From Paenibacillaceae bacterium (GTDB lineage Bacteria; Bacillota; Bacilli; Paenibacillales; YIM-B00363), in assembly GCA_018969805.1 (NCBI GenBank), contig JAGWXQ010000114.1:1-5025 (forward strand): a stretch of DNA of 5,025 nt. Reading direction: 5' to 3'. Below, piece by piece: positions 1 through 5,025 of this stretch; position 1 is the first letter of the stretch; every line of letters begins with the position of its first letter. Both the position numbers and the translations under genes were made by a program. Under the pieces are notes generated by a model that was not told where the DNA came from, ran no database searches, and was given only the letters and a program-made list of their open reading frames with translations.

Positions 1-414
1 AAACGCCTGCACACACTCACGGAGCATGACCAACACAATATCCGACATCCGTGGGATGTCAATGAGTGGCTTAATGAGCGTCTCTCCTTGCATGCGCCGT
101 ACCGTTTTTGCAATATCGACTGCCAAATCACCCATCCGTTCCAAATCGCTTGCCATCTTAAACGATGCCAAAATGCGACGCAAATCCGTAGCAACTGGCT
201 GCTGTAGCGCGATGAGCGTACTGCCGATATCCGCGATTTTCGATTCGTATTCATTGAGCATGTGGTCTTCTGCAATAACCGACTCTGCCATCACGATGTT
301 GTTTTGGCGCAATGCTTCCACAGCATGAACGATCGAACGTTGTACCCGTTCGGTCATGTCAATCAGCGTTTGGCGCAATTGCTTCAGTTCTGCATCAAAA
401 GACTGCCTTTGCAT
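1..414 (-). CDS. phoU: PhoU-family phosphate signalling protein (3' part outside the window)
   Basis: The frame is open from the ATG at 414 to the window edge, giving 138 codons of a family usually about 215-230 residues long. The protein starts MQRQSFDAELKQLRQ, is almost all amphipathic helix, and carries the PhoU hallmark LERMGDLA at residues 91-98, whose E92 and D96 form the ExxxD metal-binding motif of the first three-helix bundle. The second bundle, with its own motif, would lie beyond the edge. Family role: a cytoplasmic protein that links the PstSCAB phosphate transporter to the PhoR/PhoB-type histidine kinase and restrains phosphate uptake. The start is supported by AAAGGGGGG six bases upstream. 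The gene follows sdhB in the same direction, but a terminator separates them and no promoter of its own is evident. No pst gene is visible, so phosphate signalling is a family inference. A paralogous PhoU-like protein with another partner is possible. Confidence 0.9.
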   Translation of the reverse strand, partial: MQRQSFDAELKQLRQTLIDMTERVQRSIVHAVEALRQNNIVMAESVIAEDHMLNEYESKIADIGSTLIALQQPVATDLRRILASFKMASDLERMGDLAVDIAKTVRRMQGETLIKPLIDIPRMSDIVLVMLRECVQAF

Positions 415-419
415 CGTGC

Positions 420-430
420 ACCCCCCTTTC
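420..430 (-). promoter_or_regulatory. Ribosome binding site of the phoU-like gene
   Basis: On the minus strand GAAAGGGGGGT precedes the ATG at 414, with six bases between the G run and the start codon. The run of six G is a slightly degenerate Shine-Dalgarno. It fixes the start of this gene, because the coding frame opens just downstream and the terminator hairpin of the sdh operon lies immediately upstream. Confidence 0.75.
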
Positions 431-436
431 AAGATG

Positions 437-465
437 AACAAAAACGACTCCCCCAATAGGAGTCG
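437..465 (-). terminator. Rho-independent terminator of sdhCAB
   Basis: Read on the minus strand, CGACTCC (459-465) pairs perfectly with GGAGTCG (445-451) across a seven-base loop, TATTGGG. It is followed at once by TTTTTGTT (437-444). It begins 11 bases after the sdhB stop codon, the usual place for an operon terminator. The stem is a moderate seven pairs, so some read-through into the phoU-like gene is plausible. The plus-strand reading has only an AT-poor tail after the stem, so the terminator works in the minus direction only. Confidence 0.88.
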
Positions 466-475
466 CTGTGTGTTG

Positions 476-1237
476 TTACTCCATAAACCATTTTTGAATG
501 AGTCGTTTCGTCGTATCTTGATTCATGGCCGCAATCGATGTCGTCAGCGGTATTTCTTTCGGACACGAACGCACACAGTTTTGCGAATTGCCACAACCTT
601 CAATGCCACCAGGACCCATCAGTGCGTCAAGCCGCTCATTTTTGTGCATTTCACCCGTCGGATGCGCGTTAAACAACCGGACTTGGGAAACCGCAGCCGG
701 TCCAATAAAATCACTGCGGTCATTGACGTTTGGACACGCCTCCAAACACACCCCGCACGTCATACACTGGGACAGCTCATACGCCCATTGGCGTTTTGCT
801 TCGGCCATACGTGGCCCCGGTCCTAAGTCGTACGTGCCATCGATCGGGATCCACGCTTTTACCCGTTTGAGCGCATCAAACATGCGTGAACGATCGATTA
901 CCAAATCGCGCACGACAGGGAACGTCTTCATCGGCGATAAGCGAATCGGCTGTTCGTACGCATCAATCAATGCCGTACACGCCTGACGCGGTTTTCCGTT
1001 AATGATCATCGAACACGAACCACACACTTCTTCCAAACAATTGGACTCCCAACATACCGGAACCGTTTCATTTCCTTGGGCGTTTACCGGATTGCGCTGC
1101 ACTTCCATCAATGCACTAATGACATTCATATTTGGGCGGTACGGAATCTCAAATTGCTCCGTATACGGTGCAGATTGTGGCGTATCTTGCCGTGTGACGA
1201 TGAGCGTCACCGTCTTTGGGGGCGTTGCCGTCACCAT
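476..1237 (-). CDS. sdhB: Succinate dehydrogenase iron-sulphur subunit (complex II)
   Basis: A 253-residue protein of the normal length for Bacilli. It carries electrons from the FAD of SdhA to the haems and menaquinone of SdhC through three iron-sulphur clusters. The N-terminal ferredoxin-like domain has the [2Fe-2S] ligands C67, C72, C75 and C87 (NCLEEVCGSC and the later C). The C-terminal domain has CMTCGVCLEACP, giving C158, C161 and C164, plus C225 of SCPKEIP, for the [4Fe-4S] cluster. C168, C215 and C221 serve the [3Fe-4S] cluster. All expected cysteines are present. The ATG at 1237 lies eight bases after AAGGAGGT. It is the last gene of sdhCAB, 21 bases after sdhA, with a hairpin terminator following its stop. 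It acts on the cytoplasmic face of the membrane. Fumarate reductase B is a close relative, but the operon and dihaem SdhC favour succinate oxidation. Confidence 0.97.
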   Translation of the reverse strand: MVTATPPKTVTLIVTRQDTPQSAPYTEQFEIPYRPNMNVISALMEVQRNPVNAQGNETVPVCWESNCLEEVCGSCSMIINGKPRQACTALIDAYEQPIRLSPMKTFPVVRDLVIDRSRMFDALKRVKAWIPIDGTYDLGPGPRMAEAKRQWAYELSQCMTCGVCLEACPNVNDRSDFIGPAAVSQVRLFNAHPTGEMHKNERLDALMGPGGIEGCGNSQNCVRSCPKEIPLTTSIAAMNQDTTKRLIQKWFME

Positions 1238-1245
1238 GTGTCTCT

Positions 1246-1253
1246 ACCTCCTT
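1246..1253 (-). promoter_or_regulatory. Ribosome binding site of sdhB
   Basis: AAGGAGGT on the minus strand is a near-perfect match to the 16S rRNA tail. It is eight bases before the ATG at 1237 and five bases after the sdhA stop codon. It settles the sdhB start and implies efficient translation independent of coupling to sdhA. Confidence 0.9.
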
Positions 1254-1258
1254 TTGGT

Positions 1259-3016
1259 TTATGATTTTTTGTCGCTTGAATAATCTCTTTTTCGCGGGGG
1301 AATAAGCGAGACATCAACATCTTCATAAAAAATGCGGGGTCCATCGTTCGTATACGCTGCCATTGTCGTTTTCAAAAATTGCTCGTCGTCTCGATTTGGA
1401 AACTCGGGCTTATAATGCGCCCCTCGGCTTTCATTGCGCTGCAGTGCACCCAGCGTCATCACCCGCGCGATTTCCAACATGTTCCACAATTGACGCGTAA
1501 ACGTCGCCCCTTGATTGCTCCATTTTGCCGTGTCGTTCATGTTGATGCGCTCGTACCGCTGCATCAACTCACAAATTTTGTCGTCTGTCGCTTTTAATTG
1601 CTTGTTGTATCGCACAACCGTCATATTTGCGATCATCCACTCGCCAAGCTCCTTATGGAGCACATACGCATTTTCCGTACCGCTGAGTTTGAGCAATCGC
1701 GCGTATCGTTCTTCTTGCTGTTGCTTCGCCCGTGCATACAACGATGCCGGTACGTCCGCTGCACGACGCTTGAGCGATTTCATATATTCGACCGATTTCG
1801 GTCCCGCGACCATCCCACCAAACAATGAACTGACGAGTGAGTTCGCCCCCAAACGGTTCGCACCGTGGTACTGATACTCACATTCTCCAGCTGCAAACAA
1901 ACCAGGTACGTTCGTCATTTGGTTGAAATCGACCCATATGCCACCCATTGAGTAGTGCACCGCAGGAAAAATTTTCATCGGCACTTTGCGCGGATCGTCA
2001 CCCATAAACTTTTCATAAATTTCCATAATACCGCCGAGCTTCACATCAAGCACTTTTGGATCTTTGTGTGTCAAATCTAAGTATACCATATTCTCGCCAT
2101 TGATGCCGAGTTTTAAATCAACGCATACATGAAAAATCTCTCTCGTAGCAATGTCTCGCGGCACCAAATTGCCGTATGCAGGATATTTTTCTTCTAAGAA
2201 GTACCAAGGCTTGCCGTCTTTGTACGTCCACACGCGTCCACCTTCCCCACGCGCAGACTCGGACATCAAGCGCAATTTATCGTCGCCAGGTATCGCCGTC
2301 GGATGAATTTGAATAAATTCCCCATTGGCATAATATACCCCTTGCTGATACACCGCACCTGCGGCTGTACCCGTATTGATCATAGAATTCGTCGATTTGC
2401 CAAAAATGACCCCGTTTCCACCTGTGGCCAAAATGACCGCATCCGCACGAAACGCCTCAATCGCCATCGACCGCAAATCTTGCGCCGTAATGCCGCGGCA
2501 TACGCCATCGTCGTCTTGCACGATGCCCAAAAACTCCCAATGCTCAAACTTCTGAACACGGCCCTCCACTTCAAACCGACGCACTTGCTCATCAAGGGCA
2601 TACAACAACTGCTGTCCCGTAGTCGCTCCAGCAAACGCCGTGCGGTGCCTCTTTGTCCCACCAAATCGTCGAAAATCAAGCAACCCTTCCGGCGTGCGAT
2701 TAAACATCACACCCATGCGGTCCATCAAATGAATAATGCCCGGTGCCGCCTCACACATCGCTTTTACTGGAGGTTGGTTTGCCAAAAAATCTCCACCGTA
2801 AATCGTATCATCAAAATGTTCCCAAGGGGAATCGCCTTCTCCCTTCGTATTTACCGCGCCATTGATCCCCCCTTGCGCACACACAGAATGAGAACGCTTC
2901 ACCGGAACGAACGAAAACAACTGAACGTTCATCCCTAATTCTGCAGCCTTCATCACCGCCATCAAGCCCGCAAGCCCGCCACCGACGACGATGACGCGCG
3001 CTTCGGTATCCATCAT
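1259..3016 (-). CDS. sdhA: Succinate dehydrogenase flavoprotein subunit (complex II)
   Basis: A 585-residue protein, about the length of B. subtilis SdhA and very similar to it along its whole length. It oxidises succinate to fumarate in the citric acid cycle. The N-terminal Rossmann FAD motif is VVGGGLAGLMA (10-20). RSHSVCAQGG follows, with H43 as the residue expected to bind FAD covalently. The capping and active-site regions show HPTAIPG (238-244), RGEGG (256-260), RDIATREI with the catalytic arginine near 287, HYSMGG (354-359), AAGE (375-378) and NRLGANSL (387-394). RGAHYK (531-536) lies in the helical C-terminal domain. No key residue is missing. Two tandem ATGs (3016 and 3013) could start translation. 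They lie five and eight bases after the proximal GGGAGGA, so the second may be the one used. It is the middle gene of sdhCAB; its product docks with SdhB on the cytoplasmic side. Confidence 0.98.
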   Translation of the reverse strand: MMDTEARVIVVGGGLAGLMAVMKAAELGMNVQLFSFVPVKRSHSVCAQGGINGAVNTKGEGDSPWEHFDDTIYGGDFLANQPPVKAMCEAAPGIIHLMDRMGVMFNRTPEGLLDFRRFGGTKRHRTAFAGATTGQQLLYALDEQVRRFEVEGRVQKFEHWEFLGIVQDDDGVCRGITAQDLRSMAIEAFRADAVILATGGNGVIFGKSTNSMINTGTAAGAVYQQGVYYANGEFIQIHPTAIPGDDKLRLMSESARGEGGRVWTYKDGKPWYFLEEKYPAYGNLVPRDIATREIFHVCVDLKLGINGENMVYLDLTHKDPKVLDVKLGGIMEIYEKFMGDDPRKVPMKIFPAVHYSMGGIWVDFNQMTNVPGLFAAGECEYQYHGANRLGANSLVSSLFGGMVAGPKSVEYMKSLKRRAADVPASLYARAKQQQEERYARLLKLSGTENAYVLHKELGEWMIANMTVVRYNKQLKATDDKICELMQRYERINMNDTAKWSNQGATFTRQLWNMLEIARVMTLGALQRNESRGAHYKPEFPNRDDEQFLKTTMAAYTNDGPRIFYEDVDVSLIPPRKRDYSSDKKS

Positions 3017-3020
3017 CGCT

Positions 3021-3032
3021 TCCTCCCTCCCC
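3021..3032 (-). promoter_or_regulatory. Ribosome binding site of sdhA (doubled)
   Basis: The minus strand reads GGGGAGGGAGGA just before ATGATG, so two overlapping purine-rich Shine-Dalgarno cores are present. The proximal one gives five bases to the first ATG and eight to the second, so the sequence alone does not choose between them. A TAG in a frame other than that of sdhC overlaps the left end of this site (3032-3034). Confidence 0.85.
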
Positions 3033-3048
3033 TAAATGGCCATCCCCA

Positions 3049-3702
3049 TCAACGGAATACGTCTGCCGAAGCCTCCGCAAAAGAACTGTCCAAAAACGCA
3101 TTGAGCGCCAAAATGAACATCGACGAACAAACCACAAACAACACCATCGTGACCACCGTACTCACACGCTGTGCCCGCGCACCGACCGTAATGCCCCAAG
3201 ACACAAAAAATGACCACAGTCCATTTGCAAAATGAAACACAGAAGCGACGATGCCAATAATGTACAACCAGTAATACAGCGCATTCGTCGCAATGTCGTG
3301 CATGTGCGCACCAAGACCATCGACTTCAACTGTCCCAAGACCGACTTGTCCTCTCGTCGTCCACACGTGCCACACCAAAAATACAAACGCCACAACTCCA
3401 GTTACGCGCTGCAGTGCAAACATCACATTGCGGCCATACGTATAGCGCGTCACATGCGCACGCGATAGCATCGCGACGTACAAACCATACCCACCGTGGT
3501 ACAACAAAGGCAACCAAATAAACAACACTTCAAGCGCAAGCAACAACGGGAGCTCGTGGATCGCCTGCACTTTCTCTCGAAACATGTCTGCTCCGCCTTG
3601 AAATGCTGCATAGTTTGTCACCATGTGCAGCATCAAAAACCCCCCGAGCGGTACAACACCGAGCAGCGAATGCACTTTCCGGTACACATACGAATTGCCC
3701 AT
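3049..3702 (-). CDS. sdhC: Succinate dehydrogenase cytochrome b558 subunit (membrane anchor)
   Basis: A 217-residue integral membrane protein that anchors SdhA and SdhB and passes electrons through two b-type haems to menaquinone. It aligns well with B. subtilis SdhC (about 202 residues), including HSLLGVVP, LQRVTGVV, FHFANGLWSF and SWGITV. Five hydrophobic helices lie at about 12-32, 53-77, 92-115, 143-167 and 180-204. H26, H69, H112 and H157 match the four haem-ligand histidines of the dihaem family. I chose the ATG at 3702: it has AGAAAGGTGAGG upstream and matches the family N-terminus. A frame extension to a TTG at 3723 would overlap a promoter-like -10 box. It is the first gene of sdhCAB. 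Oddity: residues 205-217 (DSSFAEASADVFR) form a polar tail past the last helix that is absent from the B. subtilis protein. Confidence 0.96.
   Translation of the reverse strand: MGNSYVYRKVHSLLGVVPLGGFLMLHMVTNYAAFQGGADMFREKVQAIHELPLLLALEVLFIWLPLLYHGGYGLYVAMLSRAHVTRYTYGRNVMFALQRVTGVVAFVFLVWHVWTTRGQVGLGTVEVDGLGAHMHDIATNALYYWLYIIGIVASVFHFANGLWSFFVSWGITVGARAQRVSTVVTMVLFVVCSSMFILALNAFLDSSFAEASADVFR
3052..3090 (-). other. Unusual 3' extension of sdhC, possible short inserted element
   Basis: This segment encodes DSSFAEASADVFR, the last 13 residues of SdhC, beyond the point where the B. subtilis protein ends. It is polar and alanine/serine-rich, unlike the preceding helix, and contains the imperfect palindrome GCGGAGGCTTCGGC. 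Peptides of the FAEASAD type are, in my recollection, encoded by short dispersed repeats in some unrelated genomes; I cannot verify that here. I see no second copy in this window. A natural, lineage-specific tail is the alternative. Confidence 0.35.
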
Positions 3703-3708
3703 ATTTTG

Positions 3709-3720
3709 CCTCACCTTTCT
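3709..3720 (-). promoter_or_regulatory. Ribosome binding site of sdhC
   Basis: AGAAAGGTGAGG on the minus strand lies before the ATG at 3702, with nine bases between AAGGTG and the start codon. It supports 3702 over the upstream in-frame TTG, which has no comparable site within a usable distance. Confidence 0.85.
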
Positions 3721-3722
3721 CA

Positions 3723-3731
3723 ATTATATCA
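3723..3731 (-). promoter_or_regulatory. Extended -10-like box downstream of the main sdhC promoter
   Basis: TGATATAAT on the minus strand is a perfect extended -10 (TGnTATAAT), but no good -35 lies at 16-18 bases. Transcription from here would begin around 3716, inside the sdhC ribosome binding site, leaving a leader of only about 14 bases. It may be a minor start, a polymerase pausing signal just after the main start site, or chance in an AT-rich patch. Confidence 0.3.
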
Positions 3732-3736
3732 TTCCT

Positions 3737-3765
3737 ATTATACAGCACGATCGGCTTCATGCAAA
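3737..3765 (-). promoter_or_regulatory. Main vegetative (sigma-A type) promoter of sdhCAB
   Basis: On the minus strand a -35 box TTTGCA (3760-3765, four of six matches to TTGACA) is followed by a 17-base spacer and a perfect -10 box TATAAT (3737-3742). Transcription would begin near 3730, leaving a leader of about 28 bases that includes the full sdhC Shine-Dalgarno. The spacer contains the palindrome CGATCG. No recognisable CcpA cre site or other operator was found near it. Confidence 0.8.
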
Positions 3766-3779
3766 GAGCACGTAGCCGT

Positions 3780-3809
3780 CTTACACCGACGAGCGCACCA
3801 CATTGTCAA
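3780..3809 (-). promoter_or_regulatory. Possible upstream second promoter for sdhCAB
   Basis: A perfect -35 hexamer TTGACA (3804-3809, minus strand) is followed after 18 bases by TGTAAG (3780-3785), which matches TATAAT at four positions. It lies in the gap after uvrC and would give a leader of roughly 70 bases. The -10 is weak and the spacing one base long, so this is only a candidate. Confidence 0.3.
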
Positions 3810-3861
3810 CAAAAAGACACAAGATATGACCCCCACTGGATGTTTCAAACACGAAGACCGT

Positions 3862-5025
3862 TTACTCTACCGAGGACGACGCTTGTTTGTCCGATCGCTG
3901 ATCTCCACGAACAGAATCCAATATGCGCTGCGCCAACGCTGCGCCAATACCGATGTCGCGCAGCTGTTCAACCGTCGCATTGCGCAAAGCGCGTACACTC
4001 CCAAACGTTTTGAGGATGCGCTGTTTGCGCTTATCGCCGACCCCCTGTATGTGGTCGAGCACCGAATCAAACGAACGACGCGACCGTCGGCGCTGATGAA
4101 ACGCGATAGCGACACGATGCACCTCGTCTTGCATGTGCTGCAACAAATGAAACACCCCATGTTCCCGGCTGATCGGGATCGGGACTGGGGGAACCCCGCC
4201 TACGAGCGTCGAAAACCGGTGGCGCTCATCTTTTGCAAGTCCAAATATCGGTACTGCAATACCCAACTCATCAAACACCACGCTGCGTGCCGCTCCGACG
4301 TGCCCTTTGCCCCCGTCGATAAAAATGGCATCAGGCAACGTTTGGCCCTCGCGCAATGCGCGCGTATACCGACGACGCATCACCTCGCGCACCATCGCAT
4401 AGTCGTCCGCACCATCGGTTGTGCGCACAAGAAACTTGCGGTACGCGCTTTTGTCCCACACCCCATCGTTCCATACGACCATCGCAGATACGGCATCGTT
4501 GCCCTGAATGTGCGAATTGTCAAATATTTCGATGCGCTGCACACGCGGCAACCCCAGTATCGTATGCAGCTCTTGCCGCACGTGCTCGGAACGTTCTTGT
4601 TTCAATGCAAGCAAGCGCAAATGTCCATCAAGGGCAATCGCAGCATTGTCACACGCCAATCGAACGCGTTGCGCATGCACGCCAATTTTTGGGACAATGA
4701 CACGCAACCGATACGCTTGCGCAAACAACTGTGGCGCATCCACATCCCCTTCTGGAACTGCAATCGTCGGTGGTCGTTCGGGATTATCGCTATAATACTG
4801 GGCGATATACGTCAAAAAATCGCTGTACTCTTCTCCATAATAAGGGAATGCAGCGACGTTGCGTGACGTAATCTTGCCTTCGCGCACAAAAAAAATGTGC
4901 ACCGCCATCCATCCACTCGCTACCGCATACCCAAACACATCTTCATCCCCACCTGCGGCAGAAATGTGCTGCCGCTCCATCAACGCATCGATCGCTGCAA
5001 TCGTATCGCGCGCATCTTTCGCACG
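3862..5025 (-). CDS. uvrC: UvrABC excinuclease subunit C (5' part outside the window)
   Basis: The frame stays open to the right edge, giving 387 residues of a protein normally about 590-600 long; the start and the N-terminal GIY-YIG nuclease domain are outside. UvrC makes both cuts around a DNA lesion after UvrA/UvrB recognition. Visible, counted from the first codon in the window: the end of the UvrB-binding UVR helix pair (1-20, RAKDARDTIAAIDALMERQ), then the RNase H-like domain that makes the 5' incision, with D169 in FDNSHIQG, the D207-D208 pair in GADDY, D237 in IDGGKG and H303 in QDEVHR. These match the catalytic residues known from E. coli UvrC. KDERHRFSTLVGG is also typical. A tandem helix-hairpin-helix DNA-binding region ends the protein (about 321-374), followed by a short charged tail. 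No catalytic residue is missing. It lies 159 bases upstream of sdhC in the same direction, with no clear terminator between. Confidence 0.97.
   Translation of the reverse strand, partial: RAKDARDTIAAIDALMERQHISAAGGDEDVFGYAVASGWMAVHIFFVREGKITSRNVAAFPYYGEEYSDFLTYIAQYYSDNPERPPTIAVPEGDVDAPQLFAQAYRLRVIVPKIGVHAQRVRLACDNAAIALDGHLRLLALKQERSEHVRQELHTILGLPRVQRIEIFDNSHIQGNDAVSAMVVWNDGVWDKSAYRKFLVRTTDGADDYAMVREVMRRRYTRALREGQTLPDAIFIDGGKGHVGAARSVVFDELGIAVPIFGLAKDERHRFSTLVGGVPPVPIPISREHGVFHLLQHMQDEVHRVAIAFHQRRRSRRSFDSVLDHIQGVGDKRKQRILKTFGSVRALRNATVEQLRDIGIGAALAQRILDSVRGDQRSDKQASSSVE

Larger units (their letters stand above)
437..3765 (-). other. sdhCAB transcription unit
   Basis: A promoter before sdhC, three genes in the order membrane anchor, flavoprotein, iron-sulphur protein, gaps of 32 and 21 bases each carrying a strong ribosome binding site, and a hairpin terminator after sdhB define one operon. 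The order and the single dihaem anchor with no sdhD are those of the Gram-positive menaquinone-reducing complex II. In such enzymes, electron transfer from succinate to low-potential menaquinone is uphill and is thought to be helped by the proton motive force (established for B. subtilis; inferred here). Confidence 0.9.

Noticed and set aside
2303..2938. Plus-strand open frame of 211 codons opposite sdhA.
   Set aside because: The opposite strand encodes SdhA with all its active-site motifs. The plus-strand product is basic, unrecognisable and without a supporting start signal.
3703..3723. Longer sdhC starting at an in-frame TTG (3723), adding seven residues.
   Set aside because: The TTG overlaps a -10-like box and lies upstream of the Shine-Dalgarno that serves the ATG at 3702. 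The family N-terminus also matches the shorter form.
3530..3760. Minus-strand small open frame starting at 3760.
   Set aside because: It starts inside the sdhC promoter and overlaps sdhC in another frame, with no ribosome binding site of its own.
3841..3851. Perfect 11-base palindrome TGTTTCAAACA just after the uvrC stop.
   Set aside because: It is short, lacks a following T-tract and does not extend outward, so it is neither a terminator nor a recognisable operator. Chance is likely.
3496..4866. Plus-strand open frame of 456 codons opposite uvrC and the start of sdhC.
   Set aside because: It lies antisense to two strongly conserved genes, has no family resemblance or fitting ribosome binding site, and is rich in His, Arg and Cys, as expected for a shadow of GC-biased codons.
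4978..4983. Start of uvrC at the TTG (4983) or ATG (4980).
   Set aside because: The frame stays open to the window edge, and the upstream residues RAKDARDTIAAIDAL continue the UVR motif. These are internal codons and the gene is cut by the window.

Overview
The window is a compact stretch of bacterial housekeeping chromosome in which every convincing gene lies on the minus strand. Reading in the direction of transcription (from high to low coordinates), it holds the last two thirds of uvrC, a complete succinate dehydrogenase operon sdhC-sdhA-sdhB, and the first 138 codons of a phoU-family gene that runs off the left edge. The protein sequences point to Bacillota, class Bacilli. SdhC is the five-helix dihaem cytochrome b558 type. 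SdhA and SdhB are close in sequence to the Bacillus subtilis proteins as I remember them. The ribosome binding sites are the strong GGAGG type, and the sdhC promoter is an ordinary vegetative -35/-10 promoter. I cannot name the genus. By eye the base composition is about half G+C.

Layout: uvrC occupies 3862-5025 and is cut at its 5' end. A 159-base gap (3703-3861) contains the sdhC promoter (-35 TTTGCA, 17-base spacer, -10 TATAAT) and further promoter-like boxes, but no hairpin terminator that I can see for uvrC. sdhC (3049-3702), sdhA (1259-3016) and sdhB (476-1237) follow with gaps of 32 and 21 bases, each preceded by a strong Shine-Dalgarno sequence. A rho-independent terminator (437-465) closes the operon. 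The start codon of the phoU-like gene comes only 22 bases after its T-tract.

The three Sdh proteins form complex II (succinate:menaquinone oxidoreductase). SdhA oxidises succinate to fumarate on covalently bound FAD, SdhB passes the electrons through three iron-sulphur clusters, and SdhC anchors the pair in the membrane and delivers electrons to menaquinone. UvrC is the dual-incision nuclease of nucleotide excision repair. PhoU-family proteins link phosphate transport to PhoR-type signalling. The three units sit next to each other but are not functionally related.

I see no undescribed system, mobile element, CRISPR array or RNA gene. The most interesting local detail is the 3' end of sdhC. 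The protein carries a 13-residue tail beyond the B. subtilis end, and a stop codon in another frame sits exactly on the sdhA Shine-Dalgarno, as if a short insertion had shifted the original end out of frame.
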